DNA from: Tenacibaculum jejuense
GTDB taxonomy: Bacteria > Bacteroidota > Bacteroidia > Flavobacteriales > Flavobacteriaceae
Assembly (NCBI RefSeq): GCF_900198195.1
Contig: NZ_LT899436.1
Location: 3,934,001-3,998,000, forward strand
Reading direction: 5' to 3'
DNA length: 64,000 nucleotides
Below, piece by piece: positions 47,400 through 56,671 of this stretch. Below the pieces are notes generated by a model. That model was not told the DNA's origin, did not search any database, and worked only from the letters and a program-made list of their open reading frames with translations. Each line of letters opens with the position of its first letter. The first letter of the stretch is position 1. A program made the position numbers and the translations under genes.

Positions 47400-49643
47400 T
47401 TAATCGATTTTAAATCTGAATCCTGCATAAAAAGCGCTTCCAAATATTGGAGCATATACTATAGTACTATCAAAACTTGCTCCAAACGGACTCTCACTTC
47501 CCAAAATTGGATTTTCTTGTTGAACATTAGTTAAATTTTCTCCTCCTATATACACTTCAAATTTCTTAGAAAACACCTTAGTAATTTGTGTATTTAATAA
47601 GTTAAAACCGTCGGCGTAATTAGGTAACTGATCTTGAATTGGATTGGAAGTTGTGTTTGGTAATCTTTGTTTGCCAATAAAATTATAGGTTACATCAAAC
47701 TTCCATTGTGATTCATTAATTTTCTTATTTGTATTGTATGAAACATTGGTGAAAAATCTATTTCTAGGCTGTAAAGGCTTTGCTAAATTTCCAGAAACAT
47801 AATCTGTAGAAACATCAAAAAACTTATATGCTGTTCTAATATTGAATCTAGAAAACGGCTCGTAGTTTACTTCTACTTGAAAACTATTAGCAATACTTTT
47901 TCCATCTAAATTATAGAACGAAATAGCTCTTGGATTTTCCCAATCTACTACTGCTTGATTTTCAAAATCTGTCATATAGTAATCGAATGTGATATCTCCT
48001 TTTTTTCCAAACAACTTGAAACCTTGTAAAAAAGAAACTCCGTAATTCCATGCAACTTCTGGATTCAATCCATAAATATTTCCTCCTGTACTATTGATAT
48101 TAATTTGACGTGAGGAAGCAAATAACTGTTGATTTTCAGCGAAAATATTTGGACTTCTTTTTCCTCTACCCACAGAAGCTCTTAAAACTCCTTTCCTCCA
48201 AGGAACATAACGTAAATGCAAACGAGGCGTTAAAAATGTTCCTAATAAATTATGAAAATCTATTCTTAAACCAGCTGTTAAACTAAAATTCTCACTATTA
48301 TCGTAAGCATATTCGAAAAAAGCACCTACAGAATTTTCATCTCTATTAAAGTTTGTTGTCTCTACTAATTCTTCATAATCATCGTAAGTAAAGCTTAAAC
48401 CTGTTTTAAACTTATTTCTTGTGTCTCCGATTATAGAATTAAATATAAAATTTGAGTACACGCTTTGGTGCTGAATATTATAATCTCTTAAACCGAAATA
48501 CGATTCTTGATCGTGATTACTATAGGCTAATTGTAGTCCCATACTTTGAAATGGAAGTTCAGGGAAAACATAACCTAATTTTCCTGAAAAATCGAAACGT
48601 GATGTTTTAATCTCACTTCCCCAAGCATTTGTAGTTTTCTTATCAACATCAGAATCAAAATTTAATTCCCCTGTTTGTTTTCTATCATTTAAATATCTAA
48701 AATTTAAAAAACTCACCCAACCTGTTTCGTTATCAACAAACTGCCAACGATTCATAACATTGATCTGTTCTGCTAATGGTGCATCTAAAAAGTTATCATT
48801 ATTATTATCAAACTTTTCAGTTCTTAAATTCCCATGTACATACAAACCCGTACTCCACTTCTTACTAATTTCTGTATTGAAATGCGTATTTAATTCTAAT
48901 CGTCCGTTTCTATTTCCATAAGCATTTACAAATATTTTCTTATCTGTTAACGGCTTCACTAATTCGGCATTAATTTGACCAGAAATACTTTCAAAACCAT
49001 TAACTACACTTCCTGCTCCTTTGGTTATTTGAATGCTTTCTACCCAAGTTCCTGGAGTAAACGTTAATCCGTACACTTGAGAAGCACCTCTTACCATAGG
49101 AATATTTTCTTGAGCAATTAATAAGTAAGGACTGTTTAATCCTAACATTCTAATTTGTCGAGTTCCTGTTAATGCATCTGAAAAATTAACATCAATAGAA
49201 GGATTTGTTTCAAAACTCTCCGCCAAATTACAACAAGCAGCTTTTAGTAACTCTTCGCTATTTACAGTAAAAACATTTTCTGTTTGTAAAAACGATTTTG
49301 AAGTTGCCTGCTTTTTTACAGAAACAGACACTTCATCTAATATTGCTTGTTCTGTTAAAAAATGATGAATCGGTTTTAAACTATTAACTTCTATCGTATC
49401 TGTTTTGTATCCTACAAAACTTACAACTAACTTTTTATATTCTTTTTTATAAGGTATTTCGAACCAACCTTTTTCGTTTGTGGTTGTTCCTATTTTTGTA
49501 TTTAACCAATGTACATTGGCTCCAAACACTCCAAGGTTATCTTTTGGATTATTTTTATCCATAATCATACCTTTAAATGTTTGTTGTGCATACGTTTGCG
49601 AGCTTATTAAAATAAGCACACAAACCAACATCTTAAAATTCAT
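47400..49643 (-). CDS. TonB-dependent receptor, predicted metal (copper) related
   Basis: The protein has 747 residues. Signal peptide, then a carboxypeptidase-regulatory-like domain (about 22-105), a plug (about 115-240) and a 22-strand barrel to the C-terminus ending FYAGFRFKID. The plug contains LLKAACCNLAESF with adjacent Cys137/Cys138, unusual for this family. Together with the neighbouring HMA and HYC_CC_PP genes this suggests transport of copper or a related metal complex; the substrate is inferred only. Confidence 0.9.
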   Translation of the reverse strand: MNFKMLVCVLILISSQTYAQQTFKGMIMDKNNPKDNLGVFGANVHWLNTKIGTTTNEKGWFEIPYKKEYKKLVVSFVGYKTDTIEVNSLKPIHHFLTEQAILDEVSVSVKKQATSKSFLQTENVFTVNSEELLKAACCNLAESFETNPSIDVNFSDALTGTRQIRMLGLNSPYLLIAQENIPMVRGASQVYGLTFTPGTWVESIQITKGAGSVVNGFESISGQINAELVKPLTDKKIFVNAYGNRNGRLELNTHFNTEISKKWSTGLYVHGNLRTEKFDNNNDNFLDAPLAEQINVMNRWQFVDNETGWVSFLNFRYLNDRKQTGELNFDSDVDKKTTNAWGSEIKTSRFDFSGKLGYVFPELPFQSMGLQLAYSNHDQESYFGLRDYNIQHQSVYSNFIFNSIIGDTRNKFKTGLSFTYDDYEELVETTNFNRDENSVGAFFEYAYDNSENFSLTAGLRIDFHNLLGTFLTPRLHLRYVPWRKGVLRASVGRGKRSPNIFAENQQLFASSRQININSTGGNIYGLNPEVAWNYGVSFLQGFKLFGKKGDITFDYYMTDFENQAVVDWENPRAISFYNLDGKSIANSFQVEVNYEPFSRFNIRTAYKFFDVSTDYVSGNLAKPLQPRNRFFTNVSYNTNKKINESQWKFDVTYNFIGKQRLPNTTSNPIQDQLPNYADGFNLLNTQITKVFSKKFEVYIGGENLTNVQQENPILGSESPFGASFDSTIVYAPIFGSAFYAGFRFKID

Positions 49644-49715
49644 GGTTTATATATGATTTATGTGTACAACTTCTTTTTAATCATCGACATTAAGTCACTA
49701 AAAAAGATGTGTAAA

Positions 49716-50132
49716 TCATATGATGTATACTTCGTGTAAAACCTGCAAATCTAGATCTAGATTTGGTGGTGAGTAAAACTCATTAGTGTTTGTTTGTTTG
49801 CAACTCTCTACAAACAAATTATAATAAGAAGAAAGAAATGCAACTACAAATTGTTGCTTTTGAATATCAAACTTCTCTGCAGTATTTTTAAGATCATCTT
49901 GACCTTGAACTTGTTCTATTTCGTCTTTACAACAATTCTTTTTCTTGATTACTTCAGGATCATCACAATCTTCTTCTCCTACTTCACCTGAACAATCTTC
50001 TCCATTTCCAAAATAAGATACACTTACCAAATAATCGCCACAATAATGCTTTTCTACAGTAAAAGACAATGTAGAAAATAACACTAATAGTGCTAATAAA
50101 ATTGACGATATTTTAGTAAACCATATTTTCAC
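49716..50132 (-). CDS. HYC_CC_PP-family small Cys-rich protein
   Basis: The protein has 138 residues: an N-terminal hydrophobic/signal segment (about 8-25), then HYCGDYL (His29-Tyr30-Cys31), a stretch with several Cys and acidic residues, KKNCCKDE (Cys67, Cys68), and a C-terminal SPPNLDLDL part giving the PP of the family name. The family is known from such metal-receptor clusters but has no proven function. It lies 72 bp upstream of the TonB receptor and likely heads the operon. Confidence 0.85.
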   Translation of the reverse strand: MKIWFTKISSILLALLVLFSTLSFTVEKHYCGDYLVSVSYFGNGEDCSGEVGEEDCDDPEVIKKKNCCKDEIEQVQGQDDLKNTAEKFDIQKQQFVVAFLSSYYNLFVESCKQTNTNEFYSPPNLDLDLQVLHEVYII

Positions 50133-50141
50133 CTTGTTTTA

Positions 50142-50149
50142 CAAAAATA
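50142..50149 (-). promoter_or_regulatory. Candidate -7 box for the metal operon
   Basis: On the minus strand TATTTTTG fits TAnnTTTG and ends 10 bp before the HYC_CC_PP ATG (50132). No -33 element at the usual distance. Confidence 0.4.
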
Positions 50150-50244
50150 AAAAACTTCTGGCAAAAATGTTATAACATTAACATTTCAGTAACTAAATTA
50201 AGATGAATGGTTTAGTTTTATCGACTAACTGTTATACTGATCTG

Positions 50245-51222
50245 TTAAATCTTTCTCTCAACCACATAGTCGATCATCATTAATAGTGATTGTTTGTACT
50301 CAGAATCAGGATAATTTTCAAGAATTTTTAATGCTCTATTTTTATAATTATGCATTTTTTTTACGGTGTATTCGATTCCACCATTTTCTTTCACAAAAGA
50401 AATAACTTCTTTAACCCTTTTTTTATTTGTATTGTGATTTTTTACTGAGTTAATTAACCATTTTCTATCCTTATCGCTACAGTTGTTCAAAGTATAGATT
50501 AAAGGTAATGTCATTTTTTGCTCTTTGATGTCAATACCTGTTGGTTTCCCTATCTTCTCATCTGTATAATCAAACAAATCGTCTTTTATTTGAAAAGCTA
50601 TTCCAATATATTCTCCAAATTTTCGCATTTGTTGAACAACTTCATTACTACACCCTACAGATGCTGCTCCAATACCGCAACACGCAGCAATAAGAGTTGC
50701 TGTTTTTTGGCGAATAATTTCAAAATAAATATCTTCAGTAATATCTAACTTTCTAGCTTTTTCTATTTGTAATAACTCTCCTTCACTCATTTCTCTTACA
50801 GCAATAGAAATCAGTTTTAAAAGGTCAAAATCTTCATTATCTATTGACAATAATAATCCTTTAGAGAGTAAGAAATCACCTACAAGTACTGCTATTTTAT
50901 TCTTCCAAAGTGCATTAATTGAAAAAAAACCTCTTCTTATGTTACTATCATCTACAACATCATCGTGAACTAGTGTGGCTGTATGAATAAGTTCGACTAT
51001 AGATGCTCCTCGGTAAGTTCTTTCATCAAATCCTCCATTGGAAGTCATTTTAGCGACTAAAAAAACAAACATTGGTCGCATTTGCTTTCCTTTTCGTCTT
51101 ACGATATAGTATGTAATTCTGTTTAACAACGGAACTTTAGACAACATTGAATCTTTGAATTTAGATTCAAATAGTTCCATCTCTTTTGCAATCGGAATTT
51201 TTATTTGCTCTACAGGTTTCAT
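50245..51222 (-). CDS. Polyprenyl (isoprenyl diphosphate) synthetase
   Basis: The protein has 325 residues from ATG 51222 (MKPVEQIKIPIAKEM). An ATG at 51240 would add six residues, but the -7 box at 51243-51250 places the transcript start near it, so 51222 is preferred. The two Asp-rich motifs are HDDVVDD and KDDLFDY, with GKQMRPMFVF for the first substrate site. It makes a long-chain prenyl diphosphate for quinones (octaprenyl-type, inference). Single-gene unit. Confidence 0.92.
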   Translation of the reverse strand: MKPVEQIKIPIAKEMELFESKFKDSMLSKVPLLNRITYYIVRRKGKQMRPMFVFLVAKMTSNGGFDERTYRGASIVELIHTATLVHDDVVDDSNIRRGFFSINALWKNKIAVLVGDFLLSKGLLLSIDNEDFDLLKLISIAVREMSEGELLQIEKARKLDITEDIYFEIIRQKTATLIAACCGIGAASVGCSNEVVQQMRKFGEYIGIAFQIKDDLFDYTDEKIGKPTGIDIKEQKMTLPLIYTLNNCSDKDRKWLINSVKNHNTNKKRVKEVISFVKENGGIEYTVKKMHNYKNRALKILENYPDSEYKQSLLMMIDYVVERKI

Positions 51223-51242
51223 TAAGGCTCCCTTATACATGT

Positions 51243-51250
51243 CAAAAATA
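51243..51250 (-). promoter_or_regulatory. -7 box for the polyprenyl synthetase
   Basis: On the minus strand TATTTTTG fits TAnnTTTG. Transcription would begin near 51240, leaving an 18-bp leader to ATG 51222. Confidence 0.5.
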
Positions 51251-51270
51251 AAGAAATAAATTAAGATGCT

Positions 51271-51278
51271 TATATTTG
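51271..51278 (+). promoter_or_regulatory. -7 box for the secreted protein at 51296
   Basis: TATATTTG fits TAnnTTTG and lies 17 bp before the ATG at 51296. It is divergent from the polyprenyl synthetase box, only 20 bp away. Confidence 0.5.
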
Positions 51279-51295
51279 ATTGTAAAGTTTAACTG

Positions 51296-51808
51296 ATGAA
51301 AAAAATTACTTGCTTTTTAATATTCTTATCTTCTCTGATTGTATTTGCTCAAGAAAAAGTTGAAAACTTTCCTCATTCTTTTTTAGGGAAATACAAAGGA
51401 ACTCTTGAAATTACTTCTAAAAGAGGAACCCAGAAGATACCAATGGAATTTCATCTTACTAAAACTGAAAAGGATTCTGTTTTTAATTACGTTATTGTTT
51501 ATGATAAATCTCCAAGAAACTATTTTTTAAAAATAGTAGATCAAGAAAAAGGAATTTATGATATCGATGAAAATAATGGAATTATTCTTCCTGCTTCATT
51601 CCATAAAAATGTTTTGCACAGTTTTTTTGAAGTTCAAGGAAATTTTTTAAGTACACGATTAGCTTTTGACACCAAACAACTTGAATTTGAAATTTTATTT
51701 ACTCGCCTTGAGAATAAAACAACTACAGGCGGAATATCTAAAGAAATACCTGAAGTCTTTGGATATCCAATTGGTGTGTTTCAAAAAGCTATTTTAGTAA
51801 AAGACTAA
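51296..51808 (+). CDS. Small secreted protein of unknown function
   Basis: The protein has 170 residues with a signal peptide (ending IVFAQ). SFLGKYKGTLEITSKRGTQ and VDQEKGIYDIDENNGI suggest a lipocalin-like or beta-sandwich fold. No family recognised. It has its own promoter box, and its stop codon overlaps by 4 bp the 3' end of the convergent gene. Confidence 0.7.
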   Translation: MKKITCFLIFLSSLIVFAQEKVENFPHSFLGKYKGTLEITSKRGTQKIPMEFHLTKTEKDSVFNYVIVYDKSPRNYFLKIVDQEKGIYDIDENNGIILPASFHKNVLHSFFEVQGNFLSTRLAFDTKQLEFEILFTRLENKTTTGGISKEIPEVFGYPIGVFQKAILVKD

Positions 51809-54159
51809 TTATTCTTTTGATTAATATTAATTACTTTTTCTAACGAAATTAATTTACCCTCTTTAGATATTCCTTCTATATAAACACGAATATCTTTTTG
51901 ATTTAAATGAGGAAAAGCAAAAGTATATTCTTTTTTAATTGTATCTAAGGCGATATTAGGTTCCCAATGAATTGCTCCATATTTTTTAAATGTATCGCTG
52001 TTTGTAGCTGTATATTTTGGTTTGTAATATTCTTTTTGAACGTGAAAACCTAGAGGAATTTTATACTTGTAAAAAGTATTTGAATTATCTATGAATTCAG
52101 CCTGATCTTTTGTGTACAAGAAAATCTGCAAATCAAAAATATCTGTAATGTATATTTCTTCATACTCTCCCAATCTAGAAAATCTTAAATTTAATAATCG
52201 AGGAGTATCTCTAGTAATTTCCTGATTGTCTAGGAAGATTCTGGTTTTTGAAAAAAGTATCTCGGTTTGTACTGGACTAAAATTAAATGCTCTTTCTCTG
52301 TTTCTTCTAATTTGTAGACTATTGATGTTAGAACGTACTTCTAAACCTGCATATCTAAGAAAACTTAATAAATCGTAATGTTCAGAATAATCTTCGCTTA
52401 CTTTATACCCTTTTAATTTACCTCCTATTAATGGTTTATGATCGAATTTTATTTTCCCTCTTACTTCTACTTCCTTTAGTACTTCTTCAGTTTCTGTTAA
52501 AAATACTTTGACTTCTTTTTCCTCAGTATTATTAAATTTTAAACTACTTTTTACTGGTATTTTAATATCCTCTTTATTGATATTAGGATACGACTTCACA
52601 TACAAATTTGGTGATGTTAACTCTCCTTTTTCGTTTGCATATGAGATAAAAATTGGAGATCCGTTTCTTAATTTCAGATTTTTAAACTCAAATTTATTAT
52701 CCTTTGCCTTTACATTGACAAATAATTTATTGACATCACTTCGGATAAATACATCTGTAGAATCTTGAGCTTTGGCAATATTCAAACTTCCTTTAACTTT
52801 TATTCCTGCTTCAAAAGGAAAACGTTCAATTGGAGGATTTTTAAATATATTATACCAATTGTATTTAGACCATCCTTGTGTTAAGAACAACAAATCTAAT
52901 TCCCATAATTTTTTTCTATTTATACCTTGAAAAAAATAACTCGCACCACTAAAATCTCCCTTAATAAATGGAGCTATTAAAAATTTAGAATAAATCGAAT
53001 GAGATGGATTGTATGATTTCGTTTTTTCAGGTAAAATAGAAGCACTTAACCTATATTCTGCCTTATTATTTTGTTTGCCCACAGAAAAAAATAGACTATC
53101 ATTTTTCTCTTCAAGGTTAATATCTACTGTATCAAACAACGATTTTTGATAATTAAAGAAAACTCGTTCTGCTATGGGTTTATCTTCATCTGAAAATAGA
53201 GTTAAAATATTCGTTCCTGGTTTAAATAACTTTTTATTTAAAAATAATGTGTAGGTTAGTAAATCTTTTTTAAACTCAATTTCTCTTTTCAAAAATGAGT
53301 TAGTATTGTGTATTAGCACATAATATTTTTTTCCTAAAAGTGATGTTATGGTTTCTTTATTCGTTTTAACAGTGATTTTTGTCATATTACTGCTAATATT
53401 TTCAAAAGTTAGTGCTACGCCTTCCAACTCTTTTTCAGGAAAAAAAGTTTCTATTTTTTCATTTGAATTTGGCAATATTTGAATAGCATACTTTTTGCTA
53501 GGTTCAACAAAGACTTGAACTTTACTCATTCCAAATTTATTTAACTCAAATTCTTTTATGACTTTTCCATTACCTTCTACTACTTGACCTTTTTGAAATC
53601 CAACAGCTATTCCTTTCTTATCTTTTAGAATTACTCCAATTGTATTTAAGGTATTAGCTAACAGATGTCCGCCTTCTGGTAGAACTTGTAAGTCAAAATT
53701 ATCTTTTTTGGTTTCTGTTATTTTTTTATTAGAAACTTGATCTATTATTTTTATTTTTTGAATAAAAGATTGGTCTTCTTCAAAATTCTTCATGTAGTTA
53801 GTAGAAGCCTTGATGTAGTAATTTTTAGTAGTAAAAGTTGAGTCTACTTTAAAACTACCATTTCCAACACCTTCTCTTATGTAAACTAATGCTGTTTTTT
53901 TAAACACTCCTTTTTCATCGTAAATTGAGCAATGCAGATTAGTTGTACGTGAATGTAATTTTTGCGTGTTGGTATTTAAAATATAGGCTTTAAACCAAAT
54001 TTCTTCTCCTTTAGCAAAACTGGTTTTATTTAAATGTAAATAGGGAATTTCTCTTTCGTATTGAAAGTACTTCACATAAGAACTATCAATAATTTTAGTT
54101 TGTGCACTTAGGGTTATCACGCTGAATAACAGCAGAAAAAATACGCTTTTACTTTTCAT
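51805..54159 (-). CDS. Large secreted protein with MG2-like domain
   Basis: The protein has 784 residues with a signal peptide (ending TLSAQ). The N-terminal part HLNKTSFAKGEEIWFKAYI matches the MG2 domain of alpha-2-macroglobulin-type proteins. The middle has further beta domains, and about residues 555-680 contain EVEVRGKIKFDHKP followed by FLRYAGLEVRSNINSLQIRR, which resembles a TonB-receptor plug remnant. No barrel follows. Its role is unknown; such proteins are common in Bacteroidota genomes. A palindrome sits next to its start (54160-54181). Confidence 0.75.
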   Translation of the reverse strand: MKSKSVFFLLLFSVITLSAQTKIIDSSYVKYFQYEREIPYLHLNKTSFAKGEEIWFKAYILNTNTQKLHSRTTNLHCSIYDEKGVFKKTALVYIREGVGNGSFKVDSTFTTKNYYIKASTNYMKNFEEDQSFIQKIKIIDQVSNKKITETKKDNFDLQVLPEGGHLLANTLNTIGVILKDKKGIAVGFQKGQVVEGNGKVIKEFELNKFGMSKVQVFVEPSKKYAIQILPNSNEKIETFFPEKELEGVALTFENISSNMTKITVKTNKETITSLLGKKYYVLIHNTNSFLKREIEFKKDLLTYTLFLNKKLFKPGTNILTLFSDEDKPIAERVFFNYQKSLFDTVDINLEEKNDSLFFSVGKQNNKAEYRLSASILPEKTKSYNPSHSIYSKFLIAPFIKGDFSGASYFFQGINRKKLWELDLLFLTQGWSKYNWYNIFKNPPIERFPFEAGIKVKGSLNIAKAQDSTDVFIRSDVNKLFVNVKAKDNKFEFKNLKLRNGSPIFISYANEKGELTSPNLYVKSYPNINKEDIKIPVKSSLKFNNTEEKEVKVFLTETEEVLKEVEVRGKIKFDHKPLIGGKLKGYKVSEDYSEHYDLLSFLRYAGLEVRSNINSLQIRRNRERAFNFSPVQTEILFSKTRIFLDNQEITRDTPRLLNLRFSRLGEYEEIYITDIFDLQIFLYTKDQAEFIDNSNTFYKYKIPLGFHVQKEYYKPKYTATNSDTFKKYGAIHWEPNIALDTIKKEYTFAFPHLNQKDIRVYIEGISKEGKLISLEKVININQKNN

Positions 54160-54194
54160 AATAGATTTTTAAAATCTATTAAAAGTACAAATAT

Positions 54195-54941
54195 TTATTT
54201 AGTTAAACTTCGAATAGCTTTGAATCTACTCCAAACTCCTTTATTTTTTCTCTTATATATTGAAAGTGTGCCACGATCTAATCCATAGTAGAAAAAGCAA
54301 ATTCCTGAAGGAGGATTTGCACTTGGTAAAAATTCAAACTTACCGTATGCTATACTTGGCCAAACCCAGCAATCTAAAGATGTTCCTACAATTTCAACTA
54401 CTGCTACGATGAAGTACATACTCAAATAAAACAAACGCTCTTTTGGATATTTACGTAAAGAATAAAAAACTAAAATTGTAAGTATAAAACCAAAAATATC
54501 TTTTCTAAAAATTAGAAATAACACAGCATAAATCACGATACAAATTGATATAAATATCTCTATTTGTTTTCTGTATGATTTTACTTTCGGTTTTCTTGAG
54601 AAGAAATAAATTCCTAAAAAGATTACAGCATGACCAAAAGGTACATAATGAGGAATATTGTGTAATCTATAAGCATACATTCCTAAAACTAAAGAAAAAA
54701 GATATTCCCCAATTATTCCTATAATTAAAGCGTAAATTAATTGTTCTCTAACTCTAGATGTTCCTTTAACAAAAAAATAAATATAGACGAAAATGACTAA
54801 TATATTATTCAACCATTGTCCGTGTTCAAAATAGTTTTCAGCAAAAAACTTACTATCTAAAAATAATCCTAGAAAAATAATGAAAATTAGCCAACCAATA
54901 GATTTAACAGTTTGCCCGAATAAGGTTTTAGAAAGATTCAT
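54195..54941 (-). CDS. Multi-spanning membrane protein of unknown function
   Basis: The protein has 248 residues with about seven membrane helices. HYVPFGHAVIFLGIYFFS (about 97-114) and SLDCWVWPSIAYGKFEFLPSAN, near residue 188-209 in its two parts, are distinctive; Cys/His-rich loops are absent. The ATG shares one base with the rlmN stop (TAATG), so the two are translationally coupled. No function assigned. Confidence 0.75.
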   Translation of the reverse strand: MNLSKTLFGQTVKSIGWLIFIIFLGLFLDSKFFAENYFEHGQWLNNILVIFVYIYFFVKGTSRVREQLIYALIIGIIGEYLFSLVLGMYAYRLHNIPHYVPFGHAVIFLGIYFFSRKPKVKSYRKQIEIFISICIVIYAVLFLIFRKDIFGFILTILVFYSLRKYPKERLFYLSMYFIVAVVEIVGTSLDCWVWPSIAYGKFEFLPSANPPSGICFFYYGLDRGTLSIYKRKNKGVWSRFKAIRSLTK

Positions 54942-55984
54942 TAAGATTTATTAGCTAATTGTCCGCACGCAGCATCAATGTCTTTACCTCTAGATCTTCG
55001 AACATTTACTACAATATCGTGCATTTCTAAGTTAGAAATATAATTGTTTAATGCATTTTGAGAAGCTTGCTGAAATTCACCATCGTCAATTGGGTTGTAT
55101 TCAATCAGATTTACTTTTGCCGGCACATATTTACAGAATTTCACTAAGGCATCAATATCTTCTTTTCTATCATTAATTCCTTGCCAAACTACATACTCAT
55201 ATGTTATTTTTCTATTCGTTTTTTCGTACCAATATTCTAATGCTTCTCTTAAATCTTCTAATGGAAATGTAGAGTTGAATGGCATTATTGACGTACGAAC
55301 TTCATCAATAGCTGAATGTAACGATACTGCTAGATTAAATTTCACTTCATCATCAGCCATTTTCTTAATCATTTTTGGCACACCAGAAGTAGATAGAGTA
55401 ATACGTTTTGCAGACATTCCTAAACCTTCAGGAGATGTAATTTTATCTATTGCTTTAATTACGTTATTGTAATTCATCAGCGGTTCTCCCATTCCCATAA
55501 AAACAATATTTGTTAATTTATGATTATGGTACAATCTACTTTGCTGATCGATTGCTACTACCTGATCGTAAATTTCATCTGCATTTAAATTACGCATACG
55601 TTTTAAACGAGCTGTTGCACAGAATTTACAATCTAAACTACAACCAACCTGACTAGAAACACAAGCTGTGGTTCTTTTTTCTGTTGGAATTAAAACCGAT
55701 TCTACAATTAAACCATCGTGAAGTTTAATAGCGTTTTTAATGGTACCATCGTTACTACGCTGCATAGTATCGACTTCGATATGATTAATCACGAAATTTG
55801 TATCTAACATTTCTCGTGTAGCTTTAGAAAGGTTGGTCATATCATCGAAAGTATGTGCAGCTTTATTCCACAACCATTCGTATACTTGATTTCCTCTAAA
55901 AGCTTTATCTCCATTTGCAACAAAGAAATCTCTAAGTTGTTCTTTCGTAAGCGCCCTAATGTCTTTTTTCTGTGATTTCATCAC
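54941..55984 (-). CDS. rlmN: 23S rRNA (adenine-2503-C2)-methyltransferase RlmN
   Basis: The protein has 347 residues. The radical-SAM motif is CSLDCKFC within SSQVGCSLDCKFCATARLKR, broken at position 118-122; GMGEPLMNYNNV and the catalytic C-terminal Cys in AACGQL are present. It methylates A2503 of 23S rRNA (and A37 of some tRNAs). Start chosen at the first Met of MMKSQKKDIR. A -7 box abuts the ATG. Confidence 0.95.
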   Translation of the reverse strand: MMKSQKKDIRALTKEQLRDFFVANGDKAFRGNQVYEWLWNKAAHTFDDMTNLSKATREMLDTNFVINHIEVDTMQRSNDGTIKNAIKLHDGLIVESVLIPTEKRTTACVSSQVGCSLDCKFCATARLKRMRNLNADEIYDQVVAIDQQSRLYHNHKLTNIVFMGMGEPLMNYNNVIKAIDKITSPEGLGMSAKRITLSTSGVPKMIKKMADDEVKFNLAVSLHSAIDEVRTSIMPFNSTFPLEDLREALEYWYEKTNRKITYEYVVWQGINDRKEDIDALVKFCKYVPAKVNLIEYNPIDDGEFQQASQNALNNYISNLEMHDIVVNVRRSRGKDIDAACGQLANKS

Positions 55985-55986
55985 TG

Positions 55987-55994
55987 CAAAAATA
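55987..55994 (-). promoter_or_regulatory. -7 box abutting the rlmN start codon
   Basis: On the minus strand TATTTTTG fits TAnnTTTG and ends 2 bp before the rlmN ATG (55984). A transcript from it would be leaderless. No -33 TTG was located. Confidence 0.4.
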
Positions 55995-56144
55995 CAGTAT
56001 TGATTCTAAAGCCAAAATCTTTAGAATAGTAATACTTAGAATATTTCAAAATAATTAGAATTCCTTTTGGAAATATATTTATGACCTGTAAAATGATTAA
56101 ATTTATATATCTAAAAACATTAATTCTAACTTTAATCTTTGAAT

Positions 56145-56666
56145 ATGAAAATCTTGAATAAAGCAAAATTATTTTCATCTGCTTCCGAAGTAGAAAAACA
56201 ATCTATTTATGATATTCAAATTAATGACATTAAAAATGAACCTATTTCACTTTCAGATTTTAAAGGAAAGAAAATATTATTTGTAAATGTTGCTTCTAAA
56301 TGTGGATTTACAAAACAGTATAAAGAATTACAAGAATTAAGTGAAACCTATAAAGATCAACTTACTGTAATTGGTTTGCCTTGCAATCAATTTGGAAGTC
56401 AGGAACCAGGAAATGAAACTCAAATTCAAGAATTTTGTGATATCAATTTTGGCGTTACTTTTCCTTTAACAGAGAAAATAAAAGTGAAAGGAAGCAAACA
56501 ACATCCTTTGTACAAATGGCTTACATCAAAAAGTTTAAACGGAGAAAAAAGCTCAAAAGTTCGATGGAACTTTCAAAAGTATTTAGTTGATGAGCAAGGA
56601 AATCTAATTGATTATTTTTATTCGACAACTAAACCTACTAGTACTAAAATAACATCAAAATTATAA
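56145..56666 (+). CDS. Glutathione peroxidase-family peroxidase
   Basis: The protein has 173 residues from ATG 56145; an in-frame TTG at 56139 is rejected as start. The thioredoxin-fold active site is NVASKCGFTKQ (Cys53), with the Gln of NQFGSQEPG and the Trp of VRWNFQKYLVD completing the peroxidase triad. Bacterial members usually use thioredoxin rather than glutathione. No signal peptide. Confidence 0.92.
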   Translation: MKILNKAKLFSSASEVEKQSIYDIQINDIKNEPISLSDFKGKKILFVNVASKCGFTKQYKELQELSETYKDQLTVIGLPCNQFGSQEPGNETQIQEFCDINFGVTFPLTEKIKVKGSKQHPLYKWLTSKSLNGEKSSKVRWNFQKYLVDEQGNLIDYFYSTTKPTSTKITSKL

Positions 56667-56671
56667 TCTTT

